Position numbers and translations under genes: made by a program
Shown here: piece after piece, positions 11,416-21,700 of the stretch
Numbering within the stretch: position 1 is the stretch's first letter
Layout of the letters: every line of letters starts with the position of its first letter
The notes under the pieces: generated by a model
Told to the model about the DNA's origin: nothing
Seen by the model: only the letters and a program-made list of their open reading frames with translations
Database searches by the model: none
Assembly (NCBI GenBank): GCA_021325235.1
Contig: JAJPHN010000025.1
Coordinates: 583,004 to 647,003 of the forward strand
DNA length: 64,000 nucleotides
Direction of reading: 5' to 3'
Source: Terriglobia bacterium
GTDB taxonomy: Bacteria > Acidobacteriota > Terriglobia > Bryobacterales > Bryobacteraceae

Positions 11416-12414
11416 ATGAGAGTGCAAGCCATCCGGGATTCGATCTCTGCTGTTCGGCAGCAGTCGACCCAGCTCTATCTCAACTACTTCTCTCATCACC
11501 CGCCGCGGCTAAATCCCGATTGGGAGATCAGCGAAAGCGAGCGCCGGGCCGTTCGCATCCTGTGGCCCAGCAAGTACGAATGGGCACCCGCCTCACGCTG
11601 GATGAGCTCGCTCATCAGCCGTTTTCCCCATCTCGTCCGCGTAGAACTGGTTGATAATATTCCGCAGCCCTACAAGGGCACTGTAGTCTTCGGCTTCGAG
11701 TACGAAGGGCGCCGCAGCGACGCCGCCATCGTTTACACCGATTACCCGGCGATTGATCCGGAGTGCATCCGAAACTGCGCGCTCTGCTTCAAGCTGCAGT
11801 ACCAGCGCGAAGGCTACGGCCACAGCCACGTGATCCCGGGCGGCTATGTGGTCGATACGCCGCGCCTTTACATGTACCTGCCGCGTCTGCGCCAGGAGCG
11901 CAATCGCCGCGACTTCCAGTTCGACCTGTATGGCCGCTTCGGCCGCGATTTCGGCACCGAAATCCGCGAGCGCGCCATGTCCGTTCTCGAGTCGCAGAAT
12001 CGGTTCCGGTTTGAAGGCGGCCTCAAGATTCTGCCGTACAAAGATTTTCTGCAGGAAACCGCGCGCGCCAAGCTGTGCCTCGATCTGCCCGGCCGCGGGG
12101 ATTTTTGCTTCCGCCTGGTGAACTATCTCGCCATCGGCAGTTGTGTCATCGCCTTCCCGCATCGCAATAAGCTGCACGTGCCGCTTGTGCCCGGCAAGCA
12201 CATCGTTTACACCAAACCGGATTTCAGCGATCTCGTCGAGCGTTGCGAGTACTACCTCGAACACCCCGCCGAGCGCGAAGAGATCGCTCGCAATGCCCGC
12301 GAGTACTTCGATCTCTACCTGCACAAAGACAATCTGGCCCGCTACTACATCCGCACCTGCATCGACATGCTGGCCCACAAGCAGATGCCGGCCAGAGCCG
12401 CTGTTGCGCGTTAG
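11416..12414 (+). CDS. Glycosyltransferase-like protein (GT1_2/CAP10-like C-terminal domain)
   Basis: Probable cytoplasmic glycosyltransferase of unknown donor and acceptor. The C-terminal 130 residues look like the nucleotide-sugar-binding half of a GT-B enzyme: FLQETARAKLCLDLPG, FRLVNYLAIGSCVIAF and the final helix LEHPAEREEIARNAREYF, as in spore-protein CgeB/GT1_2 and CAP10 families. The N-terminal half is not one I recognise. ATG 11416 (332 residues) is preferred to the TTG at 11398. It follows the gap terminator, so it should have its own promoter, and there are no other cell-wall glycosylation genes beside it. A 7-bp CTTACAG/CTGTAAG inverted repeat at 12418-12439 sits just after the stop. 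Confidence 0.55.
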   Translation: MRVQAIRDSISAVRQQSTQLYLNYFSHHPPRLNPDWEISESERRAVRILWPSKYEWAPASRWMSSLISRFPHLVRVELVDNIPQPYKGTVVFGFEYEGRRSDAAIVYTDYPAIDPECIRNCALCFKLQYQREGYGHSHVIPGGYVVDTPRLYMYLPRLRQERNRRDFQFDLYGRFGRDFGTEIRERAMSVLESQNRFRFEGGLKILPYKDFLQETARAKLCLDLPGRGDFCFRLVNYLAIGSCVIAFPHRNKLHVPLVPGKHIVYTKPDFSDLVERCEYYLEHPAEREEIARNAREYFDLYLHKDNLARYYIRTCIDMLAHKQMPARAAVAR

Positions 12415-12538
12415 CTACTTACAGTCGCATCTCTGTAAGCAGTTCAAAACGTTCAAAGGCTTAGCTGAGCCGCGCGCCTAGCAAGCGGACTTTCGAGGTC
12501 TGCACAGCGTTAGTTACAGCTCCGATTCGCCGCTCGTG

Positions 12539-14620
12539 CTAGTGCGCCACCAGCACGGAGCGATCTTCCGGATTTTCGATGCTGTGGCGGTCGCCGGCTG
12601 CCTTCACATAACTGCGCAACACTTCGGCCACGCTCCAGGCCTGCGCGCAGCAGCCCCGCGGAGTAAACGGCGGCTCCGCATCGAAGATTTCGCTGATCGA
12701 ACCCGCGCAGGCGCTGCGAACCGCGTGCCGGAACCCGTTCAGAAACTTTCGCGCACTCTCGTAATCGCCCGGGTGCACGCGCAGCCACGCATCGATAAAA
12801 GGTCCGATCAGCCACGCCCACACCGTGCCCTGATGATACGCCGCATCGCGCGAGCGCAGATCGCCATCGTAGCGCGGCTTAAAGTCCGGCTCACCGGGCG
12901 CAAGCGAGCGTAACCCAACCGGAGTCAGCAATCTGTCCTTCACCGTACCCAGAACCGGTTCCCAGCGCGACTGCTCGAGTACCGGATAATCGAGCGAAAT
13001 GGAAAATATCTGGTTTGGCCGGCACTGCGGATCGTCCTTGCCGTTCTCGCCATCCACCACGTCGTACAAATATCCGGTCTGCTCGTTCCAGAAGCGCTCG
13101 TTAAAGGATTCGTACGCCTTGGCCGCATGTTCGGCAATGCCGTTGGCCTCGTCGTCGCGCTGATTCTGCCGCAGCCACTTTTCGAGCAGCCGCAGCGCGT
13201 TGTACCAGAGCGCATTGATCTCGACCGCTTTACCGCGCCGCGGCGTCACCACCCAGTCGTCCACCTTCGCATCCATCCAGGTAAGCTGATATCCCGGCGC
13301 GCCCTGCGAAAGCAGGCCATCCTTCGGATCGACGTGTATATTAAACCGCGTTCCGCGCAGATGGTGCCCCACAATGTCGAGCAGCTTCGGGAGCAGCTGC
13401 TTCAGCAGATGTTTGTCATCGGTCCGATCGAAGTAACGCCCGATCGCGTGAAAGAACCAGAGGGTCGCATCCGCCGTGTGATAAAGCCCGCTGGTTTTCC
13501 CTTCCGGGAACATGTTGGGAATGAGCCCGTCGCTGATGTAATGCGCGAAGGTGCGAATGATACAGCTCGCTTCCCAGGTTCGCCCCGTGGTCAGCGTAAG
13601 CCCTTCGAGGCTGATCATGGTGTCGCGGCCCCAGTCCGTAAACCAGTGGTAGCCCGCGATAACCGAGCGAATTTCGTCGCCTGCGGCGCGCGCGCGTGCG
13701 GTATCGGCCACGCGTCCCACCGGCGTGAATAGAAACTGATCCGCCGCCCAGACCAGCTCGCGGCAGAAGTCGTCGCAGTTGTCGCTGCGCGTCTCGAGCA
13801 GCAGTCTGCGCTTGCGCTCGTGCTCGGCATCCCAGGCCGCGCGCGGCGTGAGCGCCGAAAGTATCTCCCAGCTCTCGGTCGATGCCACCAGCGTCACATC
13901 GTGGCTCGAATCAAGCTCCACTGTCCAGTAGCCCGGGCTCCACAGATCGCCACGCCAAATGTAGCCGCGCGAACGCTCCACCTCGTAGGTCACGTCGTGT
14001 ATTTCGTGCGGATCCACCGTCACCGCACCCGCTTTGGCCAGCAGCTTCATCCGCAATGGCGGAATATCGCCCGAGCATTTCAGCTCGTAGGTGTGATCGC
14101 GTACCGTGAATAGATACGGTTCGATCTTGTTGTTCACCGGCGCTTCATGCTCGCGCATGTTGACCGCCACGCGCAGCTGCATCTTAAGCGGCGGTCCGCT
14201 CACCAGCCGGTAATTCACATAGCTCGTGTTCTGGCGATGCGGCAGAACCACGCGCTTCTCAATTACGCTTCCTTCGACCTCGTACGTCCAGATCGGCAGA
14301 CCCGCATCCAGCCGGAACGAAGTCAGATACTGCGGATTCGCCGGATACTCTCCGCCTTCGGTCTCGAGCCCGTTGAGCGGAATCACTTTGCCGTGCACGA
14401 CCGCCAGCTCGAGAATGTCGTTCAGCATCATCGTGCGCCCGAGCGGCGCCGGCAGCGCGGCGATCAGATAACCGTGAAACACTCGCGTCAACGTGCCGCC
14501 GATCGTGCCGGACGCATAGCCGCCCAGCCCGTTCGTCACCAGCCACTCCGTTTCGAACAGCTGCCGGTGTTCGTCTTTGGTCAACGGCTCGCCAGCCGTG
14601 TGATGAAAGATGTTGTTCAT
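12539..14620 (-). CDS. Glycogen debranching enzyme, GH133 (amylo-alpha-1,6-glucosidase type)
   Basis: Removes alpha-1,6-linked glucose at glycogen branch points. The 693-residue protein has the GDE N-terminal domain (EWLVTNGLGGYASGT near residue 26, typical of this family) and a C-terminal (alpha/alpha)6 barrel with FTDWGRDTMISLEG (about 332), LYHTADATLWFFHAIG (about 393), and HQGTVWAWLIGPF (about 621). These motifs match the bacterial/archaeal GDE family rather than GlgX (GH13). The start ATG overlaps the stop of treZ by 4 nt, so the two are one operon on the minus strand. Confined to the cytoplasm: no signal peptide. Confidence 0.92.
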   Translation of the reverse strand: MNNIFHHTAGEPLTKDEHRQLFETEWLVTNGLGGYASGTIGGTLTRVFHGYLIAALPAPLGRTMMLNDILELAVVHGKVIPLNGLETEGGEYPANPQYLTSFRLDAGLPIWTYEVEGSVIEKRVVLPHRQNTSYVNYRLVSGPPLKMQLRVAVNMREHEAPVNNKIEPYLFTVRDHTYELKCSGDIPPLRMKLLAKAGAVTVDPHEIHDVTYEVERSRGYIWRGDLWSPGYWTVELDSSHDVTLVASTESWEILSALTPRAAWDAEHERKRRLLLETRSDNCDDFCRELVWAADQFLFTPVGRVADTARARAAGDEIRSVIAGYHWFTDWGRDTMISLEGLTLTTGRTWEASCIIRTFAHYISDGLIPNMFPEGKTSGLYHTADATLWFFHAIGRYFDRTDDKHLLKQLLPKLLDIVGHHLRGTRFNIHVDPKDGLLSQGAPGYQLTWMDAKVDDWVVTPRRGKAVEINALWYNALRLLEKWLRQNQRDDEANGIAEHAAKAYESFNERFWNEQTGYLYDVVDGENGKDDPQCRPNQIFSISLDYPVLEQSRWEPVLGTVKDRLLTPVGLRSLAPGEPDFKPRYDGDLRSRDAAYHQGTVWAWLIGPFIDAWLRVHPGDYESARKFLNGFRHAVRSACAGSISEIFDAEPPFTPRGCCAQAWSVAEVLRSYVKAAGDRHSIENPEDRSVLVAH

Positions 14621-16596
14621 GGAATCGGGGAATTTTTTGCGCTTGAAGCGCCTGGATCCGCCTCCGCTTCCGCCGGATACAGCAACACGGCCGATCGCCC
14701 GGGAATCTTCCAGTTCTCGTCGCTGTCGAGCGGAGCGGTCCCGCTACCACCATAGCGAATGTCTTCCGACGACCAAAGAACCGCCCACCGCTTATCCGCC
14801 GGCGGGGCAAGCAGCGGCTCCGGAGCCGGATTGAAATCGAGATCCACGCCCAGGTTCACCACCAGCAGCCGGTCGTTCGCGTAATCGCTCGTGAAATAGC
14901 GCAGCACGAAAGCGCTGTTCGACAAGACGGCTCCATCGATCCCGTCGCGTCCCTGCTGCGCAATCACCGGATCCGTCCGCCGCAGTGCCAGCAGATCGCG
15001 ATGCAGCGAATAAACATCCGCATGTTTCTCCACTTCGCTCCAGTCGAGCTTCGATCGCAGGAAGGTTTCCTCTGAACAGGGGTCCGCGAAATGCGGCAGC
15101 ATCTCGTGCGTGCGCAGCGAGCGCCATTGATCGAGGAATTCGGCGCGTCCCTTGCGGATGCCCTCCGCCAACTCCGGTTTGTGATCCGCAAAATAGAGAA
15201 ACGGCGCCGAGGCCGCAAACTCTTCGCCTTGAAACAGCATGGGCGTGCCCGGGCCGAGCAGCGTAACGGCCGTCAGCGCGCGAAACGCACCCGGCGCACT
15301 CAGCTCGTGTACCCGCTGCCCCCGCGCGGAATTCGCGATCTGGTCGTGATTTTGAATGAACGTCACCATCGCGGCTCGCGGCAATCCCAGATTCGACGTC
15401 CCGCGCCGTTTCTTCTGCCACTTGTAATATTGCCCCTGAAACAAGTAACCGTATTTGAGCGCCGAGATGAACTCCTGCGCGCTGCCGCGGTAATCGGTGT
15501 AGTACGCCTCCGAACGGCCAGTGAGCGCAACCATTGCTGAGTGATGAAAATCGTCGTTCCAGAGCGCGTCGAGCCCGTAGCCGCCTTCTACAACCGGACG
15601 GATCAGGCGTGTTTGCTGCGGTTCGTTCTCCCCGATCAGAACAATCGAGCGGTCGCCGGCTGCTGCGCGTGCGGCCTCTCCCATTTCGGCCAGGATGTGG
15701 CGTTTGGATTCGTCGTGAATGTCCTGCGTGGCATCCAGCCGCAGCCCGTCGAGATGAAATTCGCGAATCCAGTAGGCCGCGTTCTCGCGAAAGAACTCGC
15801 GCACCGAGCCGGATTGCTCGCCGTCAAAGTTAATCGCGGCGCCCCAGTCAGTCTTATGTTTCCTGCTCAGGTAATGCGGCGAAAAATTCGGCAGGCAATT
15901 GCCATCCGGGCCCAGATGATTGTAAACAACATCCAGGATCACGCCCAGTCCAAGCTGATGCGCTCGATCCACAAACGCGCGCATGTCATCTGGCCGCCCG
16001 TAGATCGAAGCCGGAGCGTAGGGAAGCACGCCATCGTAGCCCCATCCGAAGCGCCCGGGGAAGTCGGCCACGGGCATGATCTCGAGCAGAGTGACGCCAG
16101 TCTCCGCCAGGTACGGCAGACGATGCATGGCGGCCTTCCAGGTACCCGTCTCCGTGAAAGTGCCCAGATGCATTTCGTAGATCACCTGGCCTTCCAATTC
16201 AACGCCGCGCCACTTCCCATCTGACCAGGCGAAAGCGCGCGGGTCGACCACTTCGGAGTATCCGTGCGGACCCTCGGGCTGAAACCGCGAGGCAGGATCG
16301 GGATGCGTCTCTTCGTTATCCAGCTTCAGCAGATAGCGCGTGCCCGGCCGCGCATGGGACGCGAATCCTGAGAAGTACCCACCCTCTTCCGGTTCGAGCG
16401 AAAGCGCGCTTCCCTTTTCAAAAACCACCTGAACAGAGCGGTGCCCCGGCGCCCAGGTGCGAAAGCGCGTGCCACGTTCACCGAGGTAATCGGCTCCCAC
16501 CGGCAAAAGCGCCGGCGCACGATCCCGTTCCATTTGCTCTGTTGACGCCGCAGACTCCAAATTCGAAGCGTCGGCCGACTCTACTACCGGTTCCAC
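14617..16596 (-). CDS. treZ: Malto-oligosyltrehalose trehalohydrolase (GH13_10)
   Basis: Releases trehalose from malto-oligosyltrehalose, the second step of the TreY-TreZ route from glycogen. After an unconserved head of about 27 residues come the CBM48-like N-terminal domain (FRTWAPGHRSVQVVF), then the GH13 barrel: VIYEMHLGTFTETGTW, DVVYNHLGPDGN, DGLRLDATQDI (nucleophile Asp), IGENEP (acid/base Glu) and FIQNHDQI. The segments LWNDDFHHSA and LFQGEEFAASAPF separate TreZ from glycogen branching enzyme. It is the first gene of a two-gene operon with the debranching enzyme. treY and treX are not in the window. Confidence 0.92.
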   Translation of the reverse strand: MEPVVESADASNLESAASTEQMERDRAPALLPVGADYLGERGTRFRTWAPGHRSVQVVFEKGSALSLEPEEGGYFSGFASHARPGTRYLLKLDNEETHPDPASRFQPEGPHGYSEVVDPRAFAWSDGKWRGVELEGQVIYEMHLGTFTETGTWKAAMHRLPYLAETGVTLLEIMPVADFPGRFGWGYDGVLPYAPASIYGRPDDMRAFVDRAHQLGLGVILDVVYNHLGPDGNCLPNFSPHYLSRKHKTDWGAAINFDGEQSGSVREFFRENAAYWIREFHLDGLRLDATQDIHDESKRHILAEMGEAARAAAGDRSIVLIGENEPQQTRLIRPVVEGGYGLDALWNDDFHHSAMVALTGRSEAYYTDYRGSAQEFISALKYGYLFQGQYYKWQKKRRGTSNLGLPRAAMVTFIQNHDQIANSARGQRVHELSAPGAFRALTAVTLLGPGTPMLFQGEEFAASAPFLYFADHKPELAEGIRKGRAEFLDQWRSLRTHEMLPHFADPCSEETFLRSKLDWSEVEKHADVYSLHRDLLALRRTDPVIAQQGRDGIDGAVLSNSAFVLRYFTSDYANDRLLVVNLGVDLDFNPAPEPLLAPPADKRWAVLWSSEDIRYGGSGTAPLDSDENWKIPGRSAVLLYPAEAEADPGASSAKNSPIP

Positions 16597-16906
16597 GTCT
16601 CATAGAATCTCATTCTGTGACTTGCATTTCATACCAGGTGCGAGAACTACGTGCAACCTGCCGACTTACGGACCCAATGGCAGTGAAGTTCCGAGCCATT
16701 CGCCGGTTGAACCGGTTCACAAACCACGCCACATCGCGCCGGACCGGCTGATTCGCCTTCCACGGCCGCCCACACGTGCAGGCAGAGAGCGCTCGGTAAT
16801 TTCGGCCCGTACGACATAGCTTGCTGGAAAGGTGATTGCGCACCTTTTCCTGTTGCTGGTGCGGTACGATGGCCGGAATACCAGTGAAGGGCACGTGACT
16901 GGCTGC

Positions 16907-17485
16907 ATGTCGGTAATGGTAATTTCTCCGCGATCGGCCGCGGAAGATCGCGTCGTTCCAATAAATGAGGCGGAGGCAATCCGTGCTTTCATCAGAACAC
17001 GCGACGAGAGCACATTTCGCGACCTCTTTGGTGCGGTTGCGCCGCGTCTGCTGCGATATTTTCTCCGGCGAGGCTGCTCCGATGCTCTGGCCGATGAACT
17101 GACGCTGGAGACGATGTACACGGTTTATCGCGGAATCGGCTCGCTGCGTGTGCAGCAATCATTCCAGGCTTGGCTCTTTTCGATCGCACGCAATGCGTTG
17201 TACCGCGAATACCGGAAGAGCATGAAAGAACCTGCTACGGAGCGTCTCGATGCGGCTTCCCTGGTATCGGATCCGTCGGCTGAATTCTGGCGTGAATCGC
17301 GCTCGGGATTTGATCATCTGATCGCGCACCTGCCTCCTGAAGAGCGGGAGGTGCTTGAGCTTCGTTATGTGGAGGAGCTTGGTTACGAGGAGATTGCGGC
17401 GGTGCTTGAGGTGCCGCTGGGAACGGTGAAATGGAGAATCCACAATTCCAAAAGGAAGCTGGCGGAACTGGTTGACGCGAAATGA
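16907..17485 (+). CDS. ECF-type RNA polymerase sigma factor
   Basis: Alternative sigma-70 family factor of two-domain (sigma2, sigma4) type. Region 2 runs from ESTFRDLFGAVAPRLLRYF to FQAWLFSIARNALYREYR; region 4 is LPPEEREVLELRYVEELG followed by the helix-turn-helix YEEIAAVLEVPLGTVKWR. The start is uncertain: ATG 16907 (192 residues) is used, but GTG 16895 has a GAAGGG just upstream and GTG 16832 opens the frame. The stop overlaps the ATG of the next gene by 4 nt. There is no recognisable zinc-binding anti-sigma domain in the two downstream genes, so its control partner is unknown. Confidence 0.88.
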   Translation: MSVMVISPRSAAEDRVVPINEAEAIRAFIRTRDESTFRDLFGAVAPRLLRYFLRRGCSDALADELTLETMYTVYRGIGSLRVQQSFQAWLFSIARNALYREYRKSMKEPATERLDAASLVSDPSAEFWRESRSGFDHLIAHLPPEEREVLELRYVEELGYEEIAAVLEVPLGTVKWRIHNSKRKLAELVDAK

Positions 17486-17796
17486 ATATTGATATCGAAC
17501 GCGAGTTGAGGGAAGAAGCCGAACGGGTGCGTGCCCGGCACGCGATCGATACCCGGCATCTCGAGCATCTGGCGGCGTGTCTGGTGGAGCGCCTCGCGGC
17601 GGATCGAAGCCGCGCGGAGGCGAGAATACTCGTTCTTCAAAGCATGTTGCAGCCGATCTGCGGCATTCATGCTACTGCCAGGCTGCTCAGAAACGCCAGC
17701 GAGAATGGCATTGACGCGGTACGCGCGCGGGTGCATTCGCTTTATGGCCGTCAGGTGGCGCGAATGGTGGAGGCGGTTCTCAAACCGGCATGCTGA
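17482..17796 (+). CDS. Small charged protein coupled to the ECF sigma factor
   Basis: I do not recognise a family. The 104-residue product is soluble, helical in appearance, and rich in Arg, Glu and Ala (ERELREEAERVRARHA at the N-terminus), with no membrane segment and only two Cys, one of them C-terminal. It overlaps the sigma factor by 4 nt and the membrane protein downstream by 7 nt, so the three are one translational unit. The position would suit a soluble regulator of the sigma factor, but nothing in the sequence shows this. Confidence 0.7.
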   Translation: MNIDIERELREEAERVRARHAIDTRHLEHLAACLVERLAADRSRAEARILVLQSMLQPICGIHATARLLRNASENGIDAVRARVHSLYGRQVARMVEAVLKPAC

Positions 17797-18689
17797 TCCA
17801 TCGGAAAGTGGTGCGCAGACTCTTCTGGTCGCTGTCGGCCGCAGCGGTTTTCGTGGCCCTCTGCCAGTTGTTTTTTCAGCCGCGCAATCCGTGGCTGCGC
17901 GTAAATTCCGCTCTTTTCCGTGCTCAGGCGGCTGCCGGCTACCTGGTCGGGGTTTTGTACGCGAGCCGGATGAGAAACGAATACCCGGAGGGGTCCGGGA
18001 TGCGGCGCGCCTGGGGATGGATGATCGCCGGCGTTGTTTCTTTCCTGGCGTATCAGACGCTCGATACGCTCATGGTGCTTTGTCCGTTCCTGCGCAGCGT
18101 GCCGACCGAAGATGCCTGGTTGATCGGCGTTACCCTCTCCCTCGCGCTCGTGCTGCTCGGCTTATTTCAGATGTGGTGGACCTTTCGCGATGCCGGTTTT
18201 TCTCCTGAACTCTCCAGGAGTAGTTGGGCGGTCGTCGGCATCGTGGCAGCGCTTACGATTGCTCGCATGGCCCACGGCCTTGAACCGCATCACTTAGACG
18301 CAAGTCTGCTCTTCCGCAGTATCCGAGGAACGAGCCCGCTGCTGGTCGGCGCGGGCACAGCCGTGGGATTCCTTCTTTATCGGATGACCGCCGGTTTCGG
18401 CGAGGGCAAATTCAGCCGCACGATTCGCGGACTGCTCCTGTTCTTTGCCGTTCATCTGTTGTTATTTCAGCTCGATTGGTACCCGTCTCTCTGGAATGTC
18501 CCTGTGATCGATGCCGCTACCGACGTTCTTTACTACGTGCTCCCCTGGGTGCTGGCCTGCGCTCTGACCGAATGCTGGGAAGTTGGTATCGAAGCCAAAC
18601 TGGCCGTGGAGCATTATCAGATCGGCGAATATCGCCACCAGTGGGGGCCGGCCGCGACGAGCTGTAGCCCGGAAAATTACCTTTCCTGA
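17790..18689 (+). CDS. Polytopic membrane protein of the ECF sigma operon
   Basis: Unrecognised 299-residue integral membrane protein with about seven hydrophobic segments (roughly 12-29, 43-58, 75-95, 111-131, 146-163, 184-199, 215-230, with a last one near 250-265) and a short cytoplasmic or periplasmic tail. It overlaps the small charged protein by 7 nt. As the only membrane product of the operon it is the candidate signal input for the sigma factor, which is inference from context. Its last codons lie inside a short direct repeat (18668-18722), so the C-terminus may have been altered by a local duplication. Confidence 0.7.
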   Translation: MLIHRKVVRRLFWSLSAAAVFVALCQLFFQPRNPWLRVNSALFRAQAAAGYLVGVLYASRMRNEYPEGSGMRRAWGWMIAGVVSFLAYQTLDTLMVLCPFLRSVPTEDAWLIGVTLSLALVLLGLFQMWWTFRDAGFSPELSRSSWAVVGIVAALTIARMAHGLEPHHLDASLLFRSIRGTSPLLVGAGTAVGFLLYRMTAGFGEGKFSRTIRGLLLFFAVHLLLFQLDWYPSLWNVPVIDAATDVLYYVLPWVLACALTECWEVGIEAKLAVEHYQIGEYRHQWGPAATSCSPENYLS

Positions 18690-18722
18690 TTCAAACCCGG
18701 AAATTATTTTCCTGATTCAAAC
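18668..18722. repeat. Tandem imperfect 27-29-bp direct repeat
   Basis: Two adjacent copies begin CCCGGAAA and end TTTCCTGATTCAAA(C), at 18668-18695 and 18696-18722, differing by a small internal change. The first copy contains the stop codon of the membrane protein and the second lies just upstream of the TonB-dependent receptor gene. Confidence 0.75.
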
Positions 18723-18756
18723 AAAGTAGTCAGCATTCGTACTCTTAACGAGTAAG

Positions 18757-21700
18757 ATGCTTGGTGGAAGAGTTTGCACGCTTGCGTTTTCGCTGGTGGC
18801 AGTGGCAATTGGGACCGCGTTCGGGCAGCAGGGTTCGCTCGGCTCTCTTACGGGAACGGTAACCGATCCATCCGGGGCCGCTGTTCCGGGAGTGGTGGTT
18901 ACGGCGACGAATATCGCCACGAATGTCGAATCCAAGGCCACGACCACCAGCAAAGGCGTGTATCGAATTGGTGGGCTCATTCCCGGTACATACACGCTCA
19001 GCACGCTCAAGACGGGTTTCGACAGTGCGCAGATTCCAGCCTTTGAAGTTCACGTCGCCGAGCTTGTAACCGTTAATATCCCGCTGCAGGTAGGGCGCAG
19101 CTCGCAAGCGGTAACGGTCAATGCGGAAGCACCATTGGTCGATGCCAGCACGTCGCAGTTGAACCATTACGTCACCCCGAAGGAACTCGAGGACTGGCCG
19201 GTTCCTGTCACCGGAGATGGCGAGCGTCAGTTGCAGGATTTCGTCTTCAAGAGTCTGCCTGGAACGACGGGCGAGACTTTTATCGGCTCCATCAATGGCG
19301 GCCAGAATTTCGCCAACGAAGTAGTCATCGACGGTATCTCACTGGGTACCTTCGACACCGCCGAACTTGGACCCAGCATGGATGCGGTGGGCGAGTTCAA
19401 TCTGCAGACCGGCGCAATGAGCGCGCAGTACGGCGGCGGCTCAACCGCGGTCACGAATTTCAGCATCAAGTCGGGCACCAACAAACTGCAGGGGACGGTG
19501 TACACCTATATTCAGAACGAAGCGCTCGACGCGAACAGCTTTGACAATAATGCCTTCGGTACGCCGCGCCCACGGCAGCGCCTCGAGACATATGGCGGAG
19601 CGATCGGCGGACCGGTTTTCATTCCGAAGATCTACGATGGCCGGAATAAGACCTTCTTCTTTGTTTCCGACGAGCAGACCCAAAAGAATAACTTCATCTA
19701 TTCCGGCTTTACAACACTGCCCACGACGGACATGATGAATGGCAACTTTTCAAAGTGGCTGAATCCGCTCTATACGCAGGATCCACGTTCGGGTTCGCCA
19801 GCCTTCACCCCTGACGGCACTCCGGTTGTAGATAATCTCGGGCGGCCGGTGATCTTCGGTCAGATTTACAATCCGGCCACAGCGCGCACCGTAACGGCCG
19901 GCGCGGTCGATCCGGTTACCGGGCTTACGGCGATCAAAACCGGTTTGGTGCGCGATCCGTTTCCGAATAACATCATCCCCACAAGCATGTTTGATCCCGT
20001 AGCTGTGAATTACCTGAAGCTGCCATATACGGGGGCCAAATACATCAACGGCGCCGTGGTGAACAACGTTGCGAAATACGCCAATAATCAGCCGGTATTC
20101 AACCAGAACCTCTTCTCGATGAAGATCGACGAAGTGATCAACTCGAACCACCGCGTATCGGCCTATTACACCCAGGTCGGGCGCGATCGCAGCAACAGCG
20201 GTAATGCGACCTGGTCCGTTCCCGGCGCCAATCCGCTCGACACGTGGGATAACCAGCACAATCCGGGACACATCGCGCGCATCAGCGAGGACTGGACCAT
20301 TTCAGCACACATGCTGAACCACCTCGGATACGGTTACAACCGGTTCACGAATGAGTACACGACGCCGTTCTACACCAAAGACTGGGCTTCGACACTCGGC
20401 ATCCAGAACACCGAAAGCTTCGGCTTCCCCACCGTTTCGTTCAGCGGGCCGAGTAGCCTGGGCGGCGGAATCGATGGCATCGGTAATGGCTCAAATGGAG
20501 CCGGCGACGTGGCGCAGAGCAGCATCTTCCTCGAGCAGTTCACGCTCATTCACGGCGGCCACACGATGCAGATGGGAACAGAGTTTCGTTTTTACAACGA
20601 AAACGATGTGAACGTCTCGGGCGTGGGCAGTTTTGCATTCAATAACCGGCAAACCGACGACGGATTTGGCTCGCTGGATTACGCGGGGAATGCCTACGCG
20701 AGTTTCCTGTTAGGACAGGTCAACACGAGCGGACGTGCCATCGCCTATACCAACGCCGGATTCCGCCGCCACATGACGGGCACCTTCTTCCAGGACGACT
20801 GGAAGGTCACGCCGCATCTCACGCTCAACCTCGGCCTGCGCTGGGAAGTGATGGGCGGGATCGATGAAGTGGCCGGACGCATGACGCGTTTCGATCCGGC
20901 TAAACCGAACCCCGGAGCGGATGGCCGGCTGGGGGCGCTCGATTTTGCGAGCCAGGACCACATTCAAAGCTGGGAACATACCGATTGGCACCTGTTCTCA
21001 CCGCGCTTCGGATTTGCCTATGCGCGGACGCAGCGTTTTGTCTTCCGCGGCGGTTATGGAATCAATACTCAGGCTCCGGAAGGCGGTCCGCAACTTCAGT
21101 TCCAGGGCTCGCCGTCTATCCAGGGCTACAACGGCCAGATTCAGATCAACCACGCCACGCACCCGACGCAATATCCCGACCTGCCTACGTTTATTCTCAG
21201 CAACCCGTATCCCTCATTCAGCGGAACACTACCCAACTACGATCCTTCCCAGGCAAACAACCAGACTCCGCCGCAGTACATCGGAGTGAACGGCGCGCGA
21301 GTTTCGTACACCCAAAACTACACGCTCGGCTTTCAATATCAGGTCAGTCCTTCAACAATTGCCGATGTGAACTGGGTTGGCAACTACACGACCCGCCTCA
21401 ATACGGGCGGCAGCAATGGCGGCGATCTCGGCAGCATGAATTATCTGCCGGTGAGCGACATCGCCAAGTATGGCGATGCGCTGCTCGATCCGCTCGCTTC
21501 TCACCCCAATCTGCCGCTGCCGTATGCGGGATTCGACAGCACGCAGCTCGTGCAGCAGGCGCTGGTACCGTATCCGCAATATCCGGGGGGCAGCGTCTTT
21601 GAATACGACAACCACACTGGCTGGTCGCATTACGAATCGCTGCAGGTACAGGTCACGCGCCGCGTATCGAGCGGCTTCAGTATCCTCGCTGCGTATACCT

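Noticed and set aside
12418..12439. CTTACAG...CTGTAAG hairpin as a terminator
   Set aside because: Only 7 bp, and no T tract follows, so support is too weak.
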